Positions 21,663 through 34,766 of a DNA stretch of 64,000 bases are shown piece after piece. The number at the start of each line of letters is the position of its first letter. Positions within the stretch are counted from its first letter, which is position 1. A program made the position numbers and the translations under genes. Under the pieces are notes generated by a model, which was not told the DNA's origin, ran no database searches, and saw nothing but the letters and a program-made list of their open reading frames with translations. The stretch is from Heliocidaris erythrogramma. Its lineage: Eukaryota > Echinodermata > Echinoidea > Camarodonta > Echinometridae. The stretch lies in contig CM046868.1 in assembly GCA_025617745.1 (NCBI GenBank), positions 21,691,608-21,755,607 on the forward strand, given 5' to 3'.

Positions 21663-23200
21663 GTTCGTCCTCATTAGCCTGATCGAGTTTTCAAAAATAG
21701 CCCACTAATTCTGAACCATATTAGCTCAATCACAACTACAGTAGTTCAAAATAACTTGCACTGAAGACGCAAATGCAAATAGCGGGCTACATCACCCTTG
21801 CACTTGGGATATTAGCTTGAGCTATTATCCTAAGCAAACTACAGCCTGTTCGCAAAATAGCCCACTATTTGACCAATTAGTGGGCTAATTCGCCTGTGAA
21901 GACGCACTTATGCTCTGAAGTTTAATATGATTGGTTTCTACAACATCATCCTCAAAAACATACATTTCATGCGGATGAATGTGACATGAATACATTTTTC
22001 TTTCAATACAATATACACATAGAAATTAAGATATTTAAGTTACACACTGAATGCATGATTCACATTAAATATAGGAGGGATGCAGCGTAAGCATGAAGCT
22101 TGATGTGCATGCAGCTACATGTAATTCCTGTCACAAGTGGGTATTTTTTTACTTGGGCTAATTGAGATAGAGAACATCCCCTCCCCCAATTTTTGTTAAA
22201 AGAAGTAATAACTGGTCTTATATCTCAAGCTCAAGCTTGTTACGGGATAATGGAAATGTACCTAATGTGTGTTGAATTGAGTCCCATGACAAATCAAAGT
22301 AAAATATCTGAAACTCTCCAGCAATACAGCCAACAGAAAAGGCAACTCACAGAGCAACAAGTTTCCATGCTAAAAGTTCCTTGAAATGAAAACCAATCAA
22401 CATGTAAAATATTGGATCACATAATGAATAACGAAAGTAGTTTCTATTACATTATAGAGAATTGTTTACTTGATAATTGTGACATTTTCCCAATTGGAAG
22501 CACAAATTTCCTCATTTCAAACTTTTTAAGAGTGCTTCATTTATTAAACAAGTTTATTTTTTGTCCTCCATCAAAAGTTTTTGTACTTCAAGGCAAGAAA
22601 AAGATCTAAAGATAAGAGTCACCTTTTGCAGCTTTTCTTTTTCTCAAATGAATGTTTGAAGGTAAAAATTTGGTTGCGAAAATGGTTGTACTTATGATAT
22701 GGAAGTAATGTTAAAATGGGTCTTTCATTTGAGATATCTCAAATGCTTTCTTGATAAAGCTTCTTATGTTGTCACTTTTTAAACAAATGTCAAAACTCAA
22801 GGTTTCTTAACAATTCACACAATTATAGTAAAAACTAGTAGCCTCAAAATAGCTTTCTTAAAATATAATTTCACTGCAGAAGTACTGCAGAAGTACTCCA
22901 CATTACTTCAAAATCTACTACTTGTGAGCTACATTAGTATAAAATCACTGGGTATATACATTACAACATACATCTGGTAAAACATTTATCTGTAGAGGAA
23001 GAAGCTATCATGTAAGTACAAGGACATACATGTAAGTATTCCTAGTTTTCATTGAAAACCCATCTGCAATCTGACTCTTTACAAGGTTTCTCTTTTTCTA
23101 GAATGACAAGTTCATGTGAAGTGTTCACATACAAGATAATGATATTTGTATACTACTTATGGGAGAGCATGAACAAATTTATGACTAAACTTTGAATGCG
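21663..23200. other. Intronic DNA, nothing recognised
   Basis: AT-rich. It contains the recurring word AATAGCCCACTA (near 21699 and 21857) and a short CTGCAGAAGTA duplication near 22875, but no supported gene or complete element. Confidence 0.55.
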
Positions 23201-23211
23201 ATGTCCATTTT

Positions 23212-23995
23212 TTGTACCAGAACAATATGGATGATCTACTGAAATCACACTTTGACAACACCAAACCTGAAACAATCTCTCAAAAGAAAAAACTTCTTGA
23301 ATTGCAAATCTGCATAAAAATTCATAGTGTTGTCTCCAACCACATGTATTTTTGTTTTAAAAAAAAGAAAGACCAGAATATGGAAGAGTCTTTGATCATA
23401 GCTGATCTTGAAGGAGGGGTGGACAGACAGGATATTGGGGGAAATGAAGTTAGCATGCAGGATATCTTGTCTGATTACCCATTTCACCAAACAAGCCAAA
23501 CTCTTCCAGATATTCCTCACCTCTCACACAGAGGAGTGTCAAGATACTGTCCATGCCACAGGAACTGAACATCTTCTGTCCAGGTGTGAGAGGTATTTAC
23601 ACATGTATGTACCAAATGCAGGACAGGCTACAAAACAATGTATGTTCCAATGGTCAAACCAGGGTCTCTTACATTTCTTTGGTCAAACTACTTGTAGAGG
23701 TGTTGACCCTCTTGTCTTGGTTGACTGTATATGGCGTTGGTTCATAGGTTTGGCATACCTGATGCATATACAGGTACAACAAGGTATTTACTGCAAAAGC
23801 AGCGCCTTACACAAATTGTTAACAACATCTATTTTTGTGGCAAGATCAAAACTTTCACAAATGGCAAAATTCATGCTGGTACTCAATGAATTTGCAGCAG
23901 TAAACTTTTGCAGATCTAGACCACCTGCGAAATTTGTGAAAGATTCATGCACTCAAAAGTTTCTTGTTTTACATTATTTGAAAGAGGTAAGATAG
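23212..23995 (+). other. Unrecognised overlapping open frames, coding status unproven
   Basis: A 118-codon frame (23212-23568) and a 195-codon frame (23408-23995) overlap. The second is the longest plus-strand frame outside the retrotransposon. An acceptor-like TTTTTTGTACCAG precedes at 23220 and a donor-like GAG/GTAAGA lies near 23987, but no single frame spans the interval. I recognise no domain, and the orientation is opposite to the surrounding gene. It could be a decayed mobile-element ORF or chance. Confidence 0.25.
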
Positions 23996-23999
23996 AGTC

Positions 24000-26380
24000 C
24001 ATAAGCAGCATGACTATTGGTATTTGATTACAATCTCGAAATAAGACAAAAAATTTGCTGTGAATGTAACATAAGAATCCCATTTTTTCCTTTTACAGAT
24101 TAATAAAGATCCTCACCATTAAGTCTTAGTCATTGAATTATTTCATTATCCACTGCAGTGCTTGGAATTGATATTGATATTGCTATATTCCCCCAATTCC
24201 TAGTTGTGTGATTGCATTAAGTTCTCCATAATCTTCATCACATTATATGATGTAGCAAAATATTGTCCACATATTTGCATTACATGTGAAAACAAATCAA
24301 TTGAATTTCTGCAGCAGAAAACCTATGAATGATGAATTTAGGGCAAGCATTGTTCATTTACATCAAATGGAGACCCGTGAGATTTGAAAGTGGAATGACT
24401 AATGAAGAGGGCATCAATCAACATGGCCGACACACGTCACATTATCACACATTCATTCTGCACAGCATTTCAATCTCTTGCTCCAGTTCCATACGATCAG
24501 TGAAGTGGAAATTGAAGAGAAGGTCATCCAGAATATTTTAACATTGATGAACATCATAATGTGCTGGATTTCAAGTTCATTCACTATGCATTTGAGGTGG
24601 CACTTTCCTCAATACTGATTACATACATGCTAGATTGGTAAAGATATTGCTTCTGCAATAATTTTCAATCCAATACTCTTGGGGTGATGCTGGAATATCA
24701 GTCCAAACTTTCCTGACGGCAAGATAACCAAGAAAACAAAGAAGAAAGAAAACGCAAGTCTCAAAAATGTGTGCTTTGCCATAACAGACAGAAAACACAG
24801 AAATAACAAGAAGCATACATGTTTTGACACAACTTATGGTAAATATTATGCTAGACACTCTCCCCCCCCCCCCACCCCAGATTTTTCTGGCATTATAAAA
24901 ACTGATTAAACCACTTTCATTTTATCTTGAAATGTTCAATTGTAGCATTAAAAGAAATCCTCTACTACTGATTCTCATTCATCACAATAAAACAGAGAGA
25001 TGACTCAGGTACAAGGAATTTCACACCAATACAAGGTTTTTCAAACACCTCATCCAACTGTGTCATGTGATGTCCAACTGTGTCATGTGATTCTCAGATG
25101 TATCCTGAAGAGAGATAAAAGCTCAGCCAATCAGTCATAGGTCAAATAAACTTCGCTGATACTACCGGAAGCAAAGAGCATTTGGAGAAATAAACAGAAT
25201 CGGAAAAACAGTCCTGAATGCCAGGGTCTAAGAAGATAGCATGAAGTGTTATATGGAGAGAAGATACATGTAGCAGCAAGCAATGGTGTTATATTTTGCT
25301 CCATTATAAGACCTGTGTTAAAGGGGAAGTTCAGTCTAAAAATAAGCTGATTTTATCAAAAGCAGAAAAATCAGGGAATACATCAGTGAAAAATTGAAAA
25401 CAAATAAATAAGGAGTATGAGGCTACCCTGGGTAAACAAGACATACTGTATCATTAATATTATTATTGATTAAATGCAAATTGGCAACTCGGTGGCAAAC
25501 ATTTTGAGCACCTCTCTCATTCACTTTGTAAAGGAAATTTCATAAATTTCTATTTTCATGGTTGCTGATAAAGAAAAAGTTTGAAAAAGAAACCCGGAGT
25601 CACATTTAAATGTTACATGTAGAATACCGTCCCTGGACTAATCAGCTTTTAGTATACAATAAAGGAATTCATTTTACAGCTGTTTTGCTGAAACTAAGAA
25701 ATAACTATCATCAATTTACTTATGATATTAACAGTTTCAAATATTGCTTTACACTGTTTTATTATGACCTAAATCAAAATGGGCACTGTTGAATAATAAA
25801 TGAACAGAGGTGCCAAGTGTTCTTTCTAACACCTAGTATATGTACAATGTGCAGGACTGAACCTTTCACTTTACGGCAATAAAATCAATCTTAATTGATG
25901 ACATCTGCTTAATTACTTGTACTTGATTAGTAAGACTTGTTATGACCCAAGAAGAGAGACATAACAGCTGAGCTGTAATCAACAATAAGCGTGGCTTTGA
26001 TAGAGAAAAAAAATTGACTGCCACTTCTTTTTCATTGCTACTGAAAGTTGGGGAAGGAAGACTGTTGCTTTTATTGAAAGAATATTGTAATGTCTGCCTG
26101 GAGAAAATCAATAATTTTGAAATCAATACATATGGGAAGGCCAAATGCATGGCTCAATTTGATATTGAAAAGCTTAGAAAAATAATAATATGGCTTTAAT
26201 GCATGTAATATGTAGGGCATTATAAAATGCTGCTTTATATACATGTAAGTATCACTTTTAAAAATATGTCTTCTTCCTTTCTGTCTCTCTATTAGTCTTT
26301 GTCTGTTTGTCAGTGTTTCTCTCTATCTCCCTCTTTGTATATGCACACTTTCTCCTTTCCACTGTACAAGTATATGTCTG

Positions 26381-26416
<36 letters not shown>

Positions 26417-27379
26417 GTATCTGTCTCTGTCTCTTTCTCTGTCCCTCCCTCTCTCTCTTAAAATAATGAATTCATAGAGCTGATAAGTTTTAATGCAATG
26501 GAAGAGAAATGTTGATACATTTCCATCTTGTAACAGATGATGCCTTTGCCTGGCTCTCCAATCTGGATTTTTCACTATAATATATAGCAGATATCTAGCA
26601 GAGCTTAAAAAAAGTATTCCTGGACAAGTGAACACAACCTCAAATTCAAACTCAAACCTGCTTCAAATCACAAGACCCGATGGTAACCATCACAAACATA
26701 CCTCACCGTGATGAATGTGGTTGAAGCTAATTAGCCAAGATACCTGCCATTCTTCGAACTCCAAGCAAACAGAAAGTGACAAACAAATGTCTTGTTTTTT
26801 TCACTCTGTCAATCCTCAAATTGGCACCAGACCAATTAGTAATGCCGAATGTCAATCAGATAACCTAAATCTCTAATTGGCATTTCCACTAGACATGTCC
26901 TTTAAATGAAGGATGGGTCTTTAATCTTCAGCTCGATATCAATATTTCATAATTATCCCAGTAGACAGGGTCAACTGCAGATTACTTTCTTCACCATAGA
27001 TAATATCTATTGACTACACATTACACTACTGATATAACAATTAGTGTCCAGGTTATGATATGACTGAACAAATTTAATCTTCAGCTTGCTATTCATTTTT
27101 GTTTTATTAGTAGACTTGGTCAATCTCCAATCTGTATATTCTGTATGTCTTTGTTTGTCTGTCAGTCTGTCTCTCCAAGTCTTATGCCCTCTTTTCATTC
27201 TGAAAATGTGATACACCGGTATTTTATCAACGGATTATATAAGTTTTAATATCACTGATTATATTTAATCTCAAGCTCGACAGTGATGTTTCATATTTCA
27301 GTAGACGTGACCACAACATATACTTCTCAAGTACATGTAGTTATATTTACCCATTCTTTTGTCATCTTTTTTAATCCTG
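24000..27379. other. Intronic DNA with low-complexity tracts
   Basis: No exon or complete element was supported. Noted: a poly-C run near 24863-24877, a direct repeat GTCCAACTGTGTCATGTGAT near 25053-25093, a lone MITE-like end TTAAAGGGGAAGTTCAG at 25318, and (TA)n plus CT repeats at 26380-26460. Confidence 0.55.
26380..26416. repeat. (TA)n microsatellite
   Basis: Uninterrupted TA dinucleotides followed by CTGT/CTCT-rich sequence. Confidence 0.9.
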
Positions 27380-27987
27380 TTAAAGGCCAAGTCCACCCTA
27401 ACAAAAAGTTGATTTGAATAAATAGAGAAAAATCCAACAAGCATAACACTGAAAATTTCATCAAAATAGGATGTAAAATAAGAAAGTTATGGTATTTTAA
27501 AGTTTTGCTTAATTTCACAAAACAGTTGTATGCACATCCTGCTCAGTATGCAAATGAGGGAACCAGTGACGTCACCCACTCACTATTTCTTATGTATTTT
27601 ATTACATGAAATACGAAATATTTTAATTTTTCCTTGTTATAATGTGAAACAAGGTTTGATTCCTCGCTGAGCATGTGTAATTGCCATTGTTGCAACCTAT
27701 ACACAATTCAATAAGAGCTTCCTAATTGTGAAATCTGCAGAAATTAAAATATTCTATATTTCACATAATAAAATACAAAAGAAATAGTGAGTGGGTGACG
27801 TCACTGGTTCCCTGAGCATACTGAGCAGGATGTGCATATAACTGTTTTGCGAAATTAAGTGAAACTTTAAAATACCAAAACTTTCTTATTTTAAGTCCTA
27901 TTTTAATGAAATTTTCAGTGTTATGCTTGTTGGATTTTTCTCTATTTATTCAAATCAACTTTTTGTTAGGGTGGACTTGGCCTTTAA
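27380..27987. mobile_element. TTAA-flanked fold-back MITE, copy 2
   Basis: 608-bp homologue of 18774-19370, again bounded by TTAA (TTAAAGGCCAAGTCCACCC and mirror). It differs by a ~10-bp insertion near 27710 and scattered substitutions. Outer flanks (CCTG / CAGATG) differ from copy 1. Confidence 0.88.
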
Positions 27988-28494
27988 CAGATGCTATTCA
28001 TTATGTGATGTCTAAGTTATATGACTGACAGATAGTAGGCTCAAAGGTAATCTTGCTTTGTGGTGGCGATGATGGTGACATATAGTACAGAATTCTGATT
28101 TTTTTTTTCTTTTTTTAAATCACAATGATGATTCTAAAAGTAAAAATAAATTATATCTACCAAACAGATTAGATAGACAAAACTTGGTAGCCAAGAACAT
28201 ACACAGAGTGACGAGGAATGATAACCTCGCAAAATGTAGAACAATTTTCATCTTCATGTATAACAGCATCAACAATTTGACACAAGCAGTTCAATGGCAA
28301 AAGAAAGCTCACGATTACTTTTTACAAAAATTTATATATTCTAGACCAACTCCTGAATGCAGAGAAGAAACGCAGCCAACAACAACAAAAAATGCAGCTG
28401 TGATATATAACCTTTTCCTGGCATGCATCAACAAATTTTTCTCATTATGTTTTTATTGTTATGTTTCCAAATAATAATTCAAATTTTATTAACC

Positions 28495-28708
28495 GAAATG
28501 GAAATTCTTTTTGCCCAATTGATCGTGGGCCCGGCAGCCACTGTGCAGCGCCAGATCAACGTTGCTCTAACCTTTCAATTGTTGAACGCCAAACAAGGTA
28601 GCAGCAACTCCCATCTTTTAACGTCTTTTGGTATGACGCAGCCGAGGTTCGAATCCACGACCTCCCGATTGTGAGGCGGACGCTCTACTGCCTGAGCCAA
28701 CACATCGG
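28495..28708 (-). mobile_element. tRNA-derived SINE
   Basis: On the minus strand a tRNA-like head (about 28708-28635) has A-box-like TGGCTCAGGCAGTAGAGCG, an anticodon loop reading CTCACAA (Val-like CAC) and B-box-like GGATTCGAAC. The body follows: GTCATACCAAAAGACGTTAA, GTTTGGCGTTCAACAATTG, then GCGCTGCACAGTGGCTGCCG. Head stems are degraded, so this is a SINE rather than a functional tRNA. It lies in the large intron, in the same sense as the gene. Confidence 0.75.
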
Positions 28709-28721
28709 TAAAAATAAAGCT

Positions 28722-28795
28722 CGCTCCTGGGTGGGCTCGAACCCCCAACCTTTCGGTTAACAGCCAAACGCGCTAGCCGATTGCGCCACAGAAGC
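28722..28795 (-). tRNA. tRNA-Asn(GTT)-like gene or pseudogene
   Basis: 74 nt fold into a cloverleaf. The acceptor GCTTCTG pairs with CAGGAGC. The D stem is GCGC/GCGC. The anticodon stem is TTTGG/CCGAA around CTGTTAA (anticodon GTT). The T stem is GGGGG/CCACC with one G-A mismatch around TTCGAGC, and the discriminator is G. A TTTTT run follows within 15 bases on the minus strand and could terminate Pol III. It is immediately upstream of a tRNA-derived SINE in the same orientation. The mismatch and the SINE neighbour leave open that it is part of a composite SINE. Confidence 0.65.
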
Positions 28796-30113
28796 TGTGA
28801 CAGGAGAAAGATGTAAACAGGAGAAAGATGTAAACAGTACAAATGTATTTCCAATGCTACTCAGAAAAAGGAATTCTTGAGAACATAACAAAGTTAAGCT
28901 ATTCAACTCTCATCAGGCTATATAATGATACGAGACACATTTATTGTAAAGGATTTAGGGGTTACATTCGGAAGGCCAAGCGGATCCATTTGGTCTTGGA
29001 ACAATTGATGATGAAATCAACAGGAAGGAAACCAACAAGGCCTGGAAATTCCAGCTTGCTGTATGTGAGATAATGCAAGCTTATAAGCTCCTGTTATGCA
29101 TTGAATACTGGCCTGGAACATAGAATGAACTCAGTGTTCAGCAGTACTAATAAAGTATTGTGCAAATGATACAACAGGTCATAACTTTTCAAGAAAAAAA
29201 AGTTGCTTTACAGTGTATAATTAACCTGGATTCAGTGCTAACACTCCACTCTCTCTCTCTCTCTGAAGGAAGCATTCCAGCCAATCGTCATGGAATAAAA
29301 ATTATACTCCAGTCAAGGTAAACATGAGCTGGAAGTAGTCCTATGTCGCAAAAGTCACATTCAGGTCATTACCAGGACCATCAAACAAAAAAAAAAGAGA
29401 TGAGTGGATTGTTTGTGAACTTGGGAGCTCCAGCCTTGAACGCTTTCGCACTGGAAAGTTCAATTGGTTTACAAGTGATATCACTGCTTATACCTCATCT
29501 GAAAACATGAATTCTGTTCAAGGGGGCTATATAGTGCTCGGGAGACAAACACTTCACCTGCCAAAATGCTGTGACATCCCAATACTAATGGGAATCATAT
29601 TGGAGGCAGTGTTCACACCTTTATTAAGTGACGATTGTTTCCTTAGAACCAGAGAGAAATTCACTCATTTTGACAATTTTCAGAATCAGAAGAGTATTTT
29701 AAGAAAGTTGAGATGGACTTCAAGATGTTATTTATATTGCAGAAAGTATCCTGGTTCTCCAATCAGCAAACAGATTATTACATCAATTCTAAACCTTGAA
29801 GCCCTTTCATTTTTTCCCCCTTCAATCTTTCTTAGCTAGTCCATGCTGTATTGGCATAATACACTGATGGCTCTATTTCTTTACTACATAAACACTTCAA
29901 GATGATGATTGGTTTCCATTTGAATGCACCCTAACCATAGTTTGCAGGCACAACCCCTGGTCAGTTGTGAAAGAGAGTCTGCACTGTAAGACTACAATAG
30001 GCCATATACTATATCTGCTAATATAAAAGTGGGTAGCTAGATTTGGCTCCTCTCAAGACACAATGATTTTCTGATAAAGTGTCAAATTAGGGTTTGTGCT
30101 TGCAGACTACCTC

Positions 30114-30586
30114 AAAGGACCTATGAAATGCAAGTTTGATCTTTGATGATGTGTATTGTTCTGTACATCACAAAATTTACAACCATTTGATCTGAATATG
30201 TGTCATATATTTTAAAATATTTTTTGTAATTACTTTATTTTACCTGCTAAGCCCCGCCCCTAAGAAACCCTTTGGAGTGTGATTCTTCACATGACATCAT
30301 CAGTCAATCATCAGTCACCTAAAACAAGCCAAACAATAGACACTGGTACATGTATGTACCTATCCCTCAGTTTAGCACCTGCTCACAATAGCATCGCATG
30401 TTTTAATGTAATACCAAAGGATTTTTAGGGGCGGGGCTTAGCAGGTAAAATAAAATAATTACAAAAAATATTTTAAAATATACAATGTATGACACATATT
30501 CAGATCAAATGGTTGTAAATTTTGTGATGTACAGAACAATACACATCATCAAAGATCAACATGTACTTGCATTCCATAGGTCCTTT
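30114..30586. mobile_element. MITE, AAAGGACCTATG ends
   Basis: 473 bp with ~165-bp inverted arms: AAAGGACCTATGAAATGCAA and its mirror, GATCTTTGATGATGTGTATT, and TTACCTGCTAAGCCCCGCCC. The right border is CCTTTAA and the left is CTCAAAGG, so a TTAA target is possible but degraded on one side. Confidence 0.85.
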
Positions 30587-31134
30587 AACCCTAACTTCCA
30601 TCCATACTCCTCTTTCTGGATGGGCAAGCCTGAACATCTAAAAGGAAATCAAACATTGAGTGCACTGATGGCTGAACTATCTCCCTCACTCCCTCACTCA
30701 CTCCATCTCAATTTGTTTCCAAAACACTTGAGAAAGAACCCTGAGCATTAGCATCACAGACCCTGTTCATACTAAAAGTGCAGATCACGTTATCCACAAC
30801 TGCAGTCCAATCTGCACAAAGCTCTAACTTCACTAACTGCGCTATCTCCTTTGGACCTTCCCCAAGGGGTACTCCAGTGGCAGTCTATTCTGGCTCACTG
30901 TTGGGCAGACCGAGGCATAGGCACAAATATCCCGGTCACACCTTCTAGAGTACATATCTTCTGTGAACACTCCCCAGTGACTTGGCTGACCCGCTATTCA
31001 CACTTTTGAGATATCAATATTTCCTGTGGACCTCCCCATAATTTTACTGTTCATGTTTATGATGAGTCAAAATGTTCATATTTTCCTGGGAATTAAGCTC
31101 AAAATCTGACTACTTCAAAAACTTGGAATGCATT

Positions 31135-32225
31135 TATGCTTACCATATTTTCCAGCGTAAAAGGCCGCAATAATTTCACCCAAAATATGATTGCAAAGTC
31201 TGCGTGCGGCCTATAAGCAACAATAGACAAAAATGAATCGCCTCCAAAACCCTGGTCTAAACCACACGTATTGGAATGGACGGGACTAGTTCTACAGTTA
31301 GCCTGTGCTCTATCTCTATCGATGTAATTACCTTTCAAGTACTGAAATATTTTCATTCATAAATATATCATTCAGAACTAATAACTAAATATCTCATAAA
31401 TATAATCACAAACACGTCCTTGTATGGTCTTCCGAGGCTGACAAAGCATACCCTAATTTTCTTCCCGGTCTATTTTATGGTAGTGTCAAAGAGGCAAATG
31501 TTTTTTCTGTACTATGAGCTACTGTAATGGACGTTACAGCACTACTTAAAGCACTCTGTAAGTTTTAATTCGTCTTTGAGCGCATCCCTGGTAGAGATCG
31601 ATGATACCCCCCCACCTCCACGCTATTTCAGCGATGTCGTATCCTCGCAGGATACTTCGCGGAGATGTGTGTATTTTGTATGGAGAACGGACAGTCAACG
31701 CAGTGGATTTTCATAGCGCAAGTGGCGTGCGCATTAGCTAGACCTCCTGACGGGACATGTTTCAGCATATATGCAAATCGTTGTGATAACGTTTTCATTT
31801 TGCTCTTCGAAACAATCATGCTGTATGTATTTTTCTGTCTTTGAAAATCACTTAGGGAACTTTTAATGGAATATGCACCCATGTAAGATATCTCTTAACG
31901 ACTTTTTAGAGTGGTGGAAACATTTCCTTTCCAATTTCGTTTGTGATTGTGCCTCAATTTGCGAGTTGGATTCACGCTTGATATAGTCCAGTTTCTACTC
32001 AAAATTTTATAGTAGGGAAACTCAGCAATATACCTTAGTAATAGCCTACAAAGATGTGTATGCGAGCACTATGTTTCGTCAGATTCTCTTCCTCTTTTTA
32101 AATTTTTAATGACATAAAAGCAAAGACATCTACATGTAGGAATAATCGTCATCAAAAATTTAATACAATAAAACTTTTTGCTTTTTTGGGGGGTATGATT
32201 TTTTGGAGGGCAAGATTTCTTCGGC
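31135..32225 (+). repeat. Long dispersed repeat, copy A
   Basis: Homologous to the reverse complement of 46576-47808. Shared blocks include CACCCAAAATATGATTGCAA, TTCATTCATAAATATATCAT, TGTATGGAGAACGGACAGTC and TCGTCAGATTCTCTTCCT. The left end has CATATTTTCCAGCGTAAAAG plus GCCGC. Probably an old non-autonomous DNA transposon; the far end is truncated or diverged. Confidence 0.75.
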
Positions 32226-32685
32226 TTGTGAGTTTTGAAAATGACATTGGCTCACAAAAATATCTGTAGAATCAAAATGCCTTACCCATAATTGATGATC
32301 TTTGTGTTATTTTACTCGGAAAAGAATTTTCTAACCAATGAAATAAAAACCTTATGATACTGTGTTAATATCATTGAAATTGCATATCTCAGATGTTGCA
32401 TTCTTTCTGGGCCACCCTGTATATCTTTTCTAAGAAAAGCTTGTCTTCCTTATTGAAATTTAAAATGGGTTTGTGCATTGTGAAGTTTGATATCATGCAA
32501 CACTATTTCTAACATGATAAACAATGGAAAAAAAACATATCTGCAAAATTGTCCTATGAAATCAAATTATCTATTTGTAAACTTATTGGTATGGGTTAAT
32601 AGAGACTCGCTGTTGTTTTTGTTTTTTCCAGGAGCAAAACTTTTTTTTTTTGCAGAGACATTTTGGGCCATTCACAATCAATAGG

Positions 32686-34352
32686 TACGTTCACACGTAG
32701 AGCGATAGCATCGATGCTATCGAGGTGTCGATGCTATTTTGGTGAAGACCAGATAGTGTCGAGACCAAACGCTGTCTGAACGCAGATAGTCACGAGATAG
32801 AAGCGAGTTTCCAAACTATTCTTGCAGCGAGTTTAGCAGGAGTAAATCTCAGGATCCAGCGACATAGCATCGACGCTTTGCGGTAGACCACCCACCGCGC
32901 TTGTGACTATTTGTAATGTGAGCGCAATCGCTGCTATCTTCACTCGCTGCTATTGTAATTCTGTCTGTTTCATGTGGTGCTATAATATAATGCAATGTAA
33001 AATTCATGTGATGTACCCTCTTCCCTACTTTTTTCTATTATCATTCTGTCTGTTTCATCTGGTACTGTAATGTAACGTGATGTATATAGGGGTAAGTAGG
33101 CTAATGTGTATACTGTGTGGTAAGGAAGGGGGTTGTTTTGTTGTTTGTTTGTTTTTTGGGGGGGTTCCTTCTTTTTATCTTTTTCTTTTTTATATATGAC
33201 CAGGCACCACAAAACCACCCAAAAGTCGCACTGTGTGATTTTCAGTTAGAGCTCAATCAATGTGTTTTGGTTGGCATGCATGGTCAAATTTTAGTTTTGG
33301 GTATTTCCTGAAAGAGTATACTTTTTTCTAAGTAATCTAAAATGTGGAGGCACCAAACAATCTAGAAGTGGTATTTTTGACAGCTTTTTATCAGACTTAT
33401 GTGTGTCTTCTCTGGATTTTGTTGTATTACTTTTCTTTTTCACGACCCTGAATACTTGTCTCATTTTAATCTCCCAAAAATCTCCCAGAATAAGTTCTGG
33501 CATTGATACTTGTGCACTATAATAAACAGGATATGTCTATGTAAGCGAAGAAGCTTGACTGGGGAGGAATTTTTAATTTGTAAACAAATCTTTCGGCATA
33601 TAGTATGCCAAGTTTTAGGACAATCTGATAATCCCTTCATAGAAATTTTCATTGAGTTCTAATCCTCCATTTGTCACCTTAGCACAACACTTTGCAAGTC
33701 AGAGCGCTTCAATAGACTGCAAACTTTAAACCCGTATAGAAGTAACATTATGAGGGACTGTGCATTCTTCTCTGTGAGTTATGAACATCCAATGAGTTAT
33801 ATATCATTTTAAAGCTGAGAATCTGCTCTTTCAGAATCAGACCTTAACTAAAGTATGATGTGGTCTTTAGATATTGATTTACATGTGCTTACCAAGTTAC
33901 CAGAGAATATAGTGTGCATGCATGTGTTTTATTTTGGCATAAGATTGGAGTTCAGTCAATTTTGACATGTAGGCCTACAAGGTTTATTTAAAATTAAGTA
34001 TTATAACACATGTATTTGCTACTTGATTGTATAATCGATATTACAAATGAATTGTTATTGTGTTATTATGTTGATTTATGAAGACAAATAAAATATTATT
34101 CAAAACAAAAGCTTCGCATCATATGACCCCTGTACACAAACTTCCGCGCGTTTGACCATGCATACCAGTTATACTCGGGTCACTCTGTGTGGCGCAGTAA
34201 TTATTGTTTTGTAGCGGGTGAGCGATGAATAGTCACGAGTGGGTGATAGAAGCAAGTCGATCACGGCCTGTCTGAACGTACTGGAAATATTTTTGAAACT
34301 TACATAGCATCGGTGCTAACATAGCATCGATGCTATGTACTACGTGTGAACA
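32686..34352. mobile_element. Non-autonomous transposon with ACGTTCACACGTAG ends
   Basis: Terminal inverted repeats TACGTTCACACGTAG (32686) and CTACGTGTGAACAT (34339) are each followed inward by the palindrome ATAGCATCGATGCTAT. Internal GATAGTCACGAG-type words near both ends support one unit of ~1.67 kb. No transposase frame. The middle contains a degraded end of the TGTGACCC family at about 33194. Confidence 0.65.
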
Positions 34353-34746
34353 TAACTAATATGACCATCGTGGAATCTTGAACAAACAAGAGTGTAGTGT
34401 TTCTCTACCACTTTGAAGTGATTACTAAACATTTATTCAGAGTTGAATAACACTCTAATAATTGATTTTCTTCTGTTATTTCATCTTTATTTCTCAGGAA
34501 GACACATGAAATCCTCAAAAGTCTGCATACATGTACACTCTTTGTAAAGTGTTCACCATTTGCCAATTCTGTGAAATAGTGAAACCTTGTTGAGTCTTTA
34601 AAAGCAGCGTCCTGTCCATAGTACAGTTTTTATAAGTTATAGAAAAATAAAGGCTAATAATTGGATGATGCAACAAGTTACTCCACTCTAGATACAAATA
34701 TCACAGCTGGTGTTGTCATTCTTCTTTTATTTATATAAAATCTATT

Positions 34747-34766
34747 TTTTTGGGGGGGGGGGGGGC
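34747..34766 (+). repeat. Poly-G run
   Basis: Homopolymeric G tract followed by CCCACGTG. Confidence 0.8.

Noticed and set aside
26258-26635. 125-codon Arg/Glu-rich minus-strand frame
   Set aside because: It is the translation of CT and TA microsatellites.
28635-28708. Functional tRNA-Val(CAC)
   Set aside because: Acceptor and T stems do not pair, and a SINE body follows directly.
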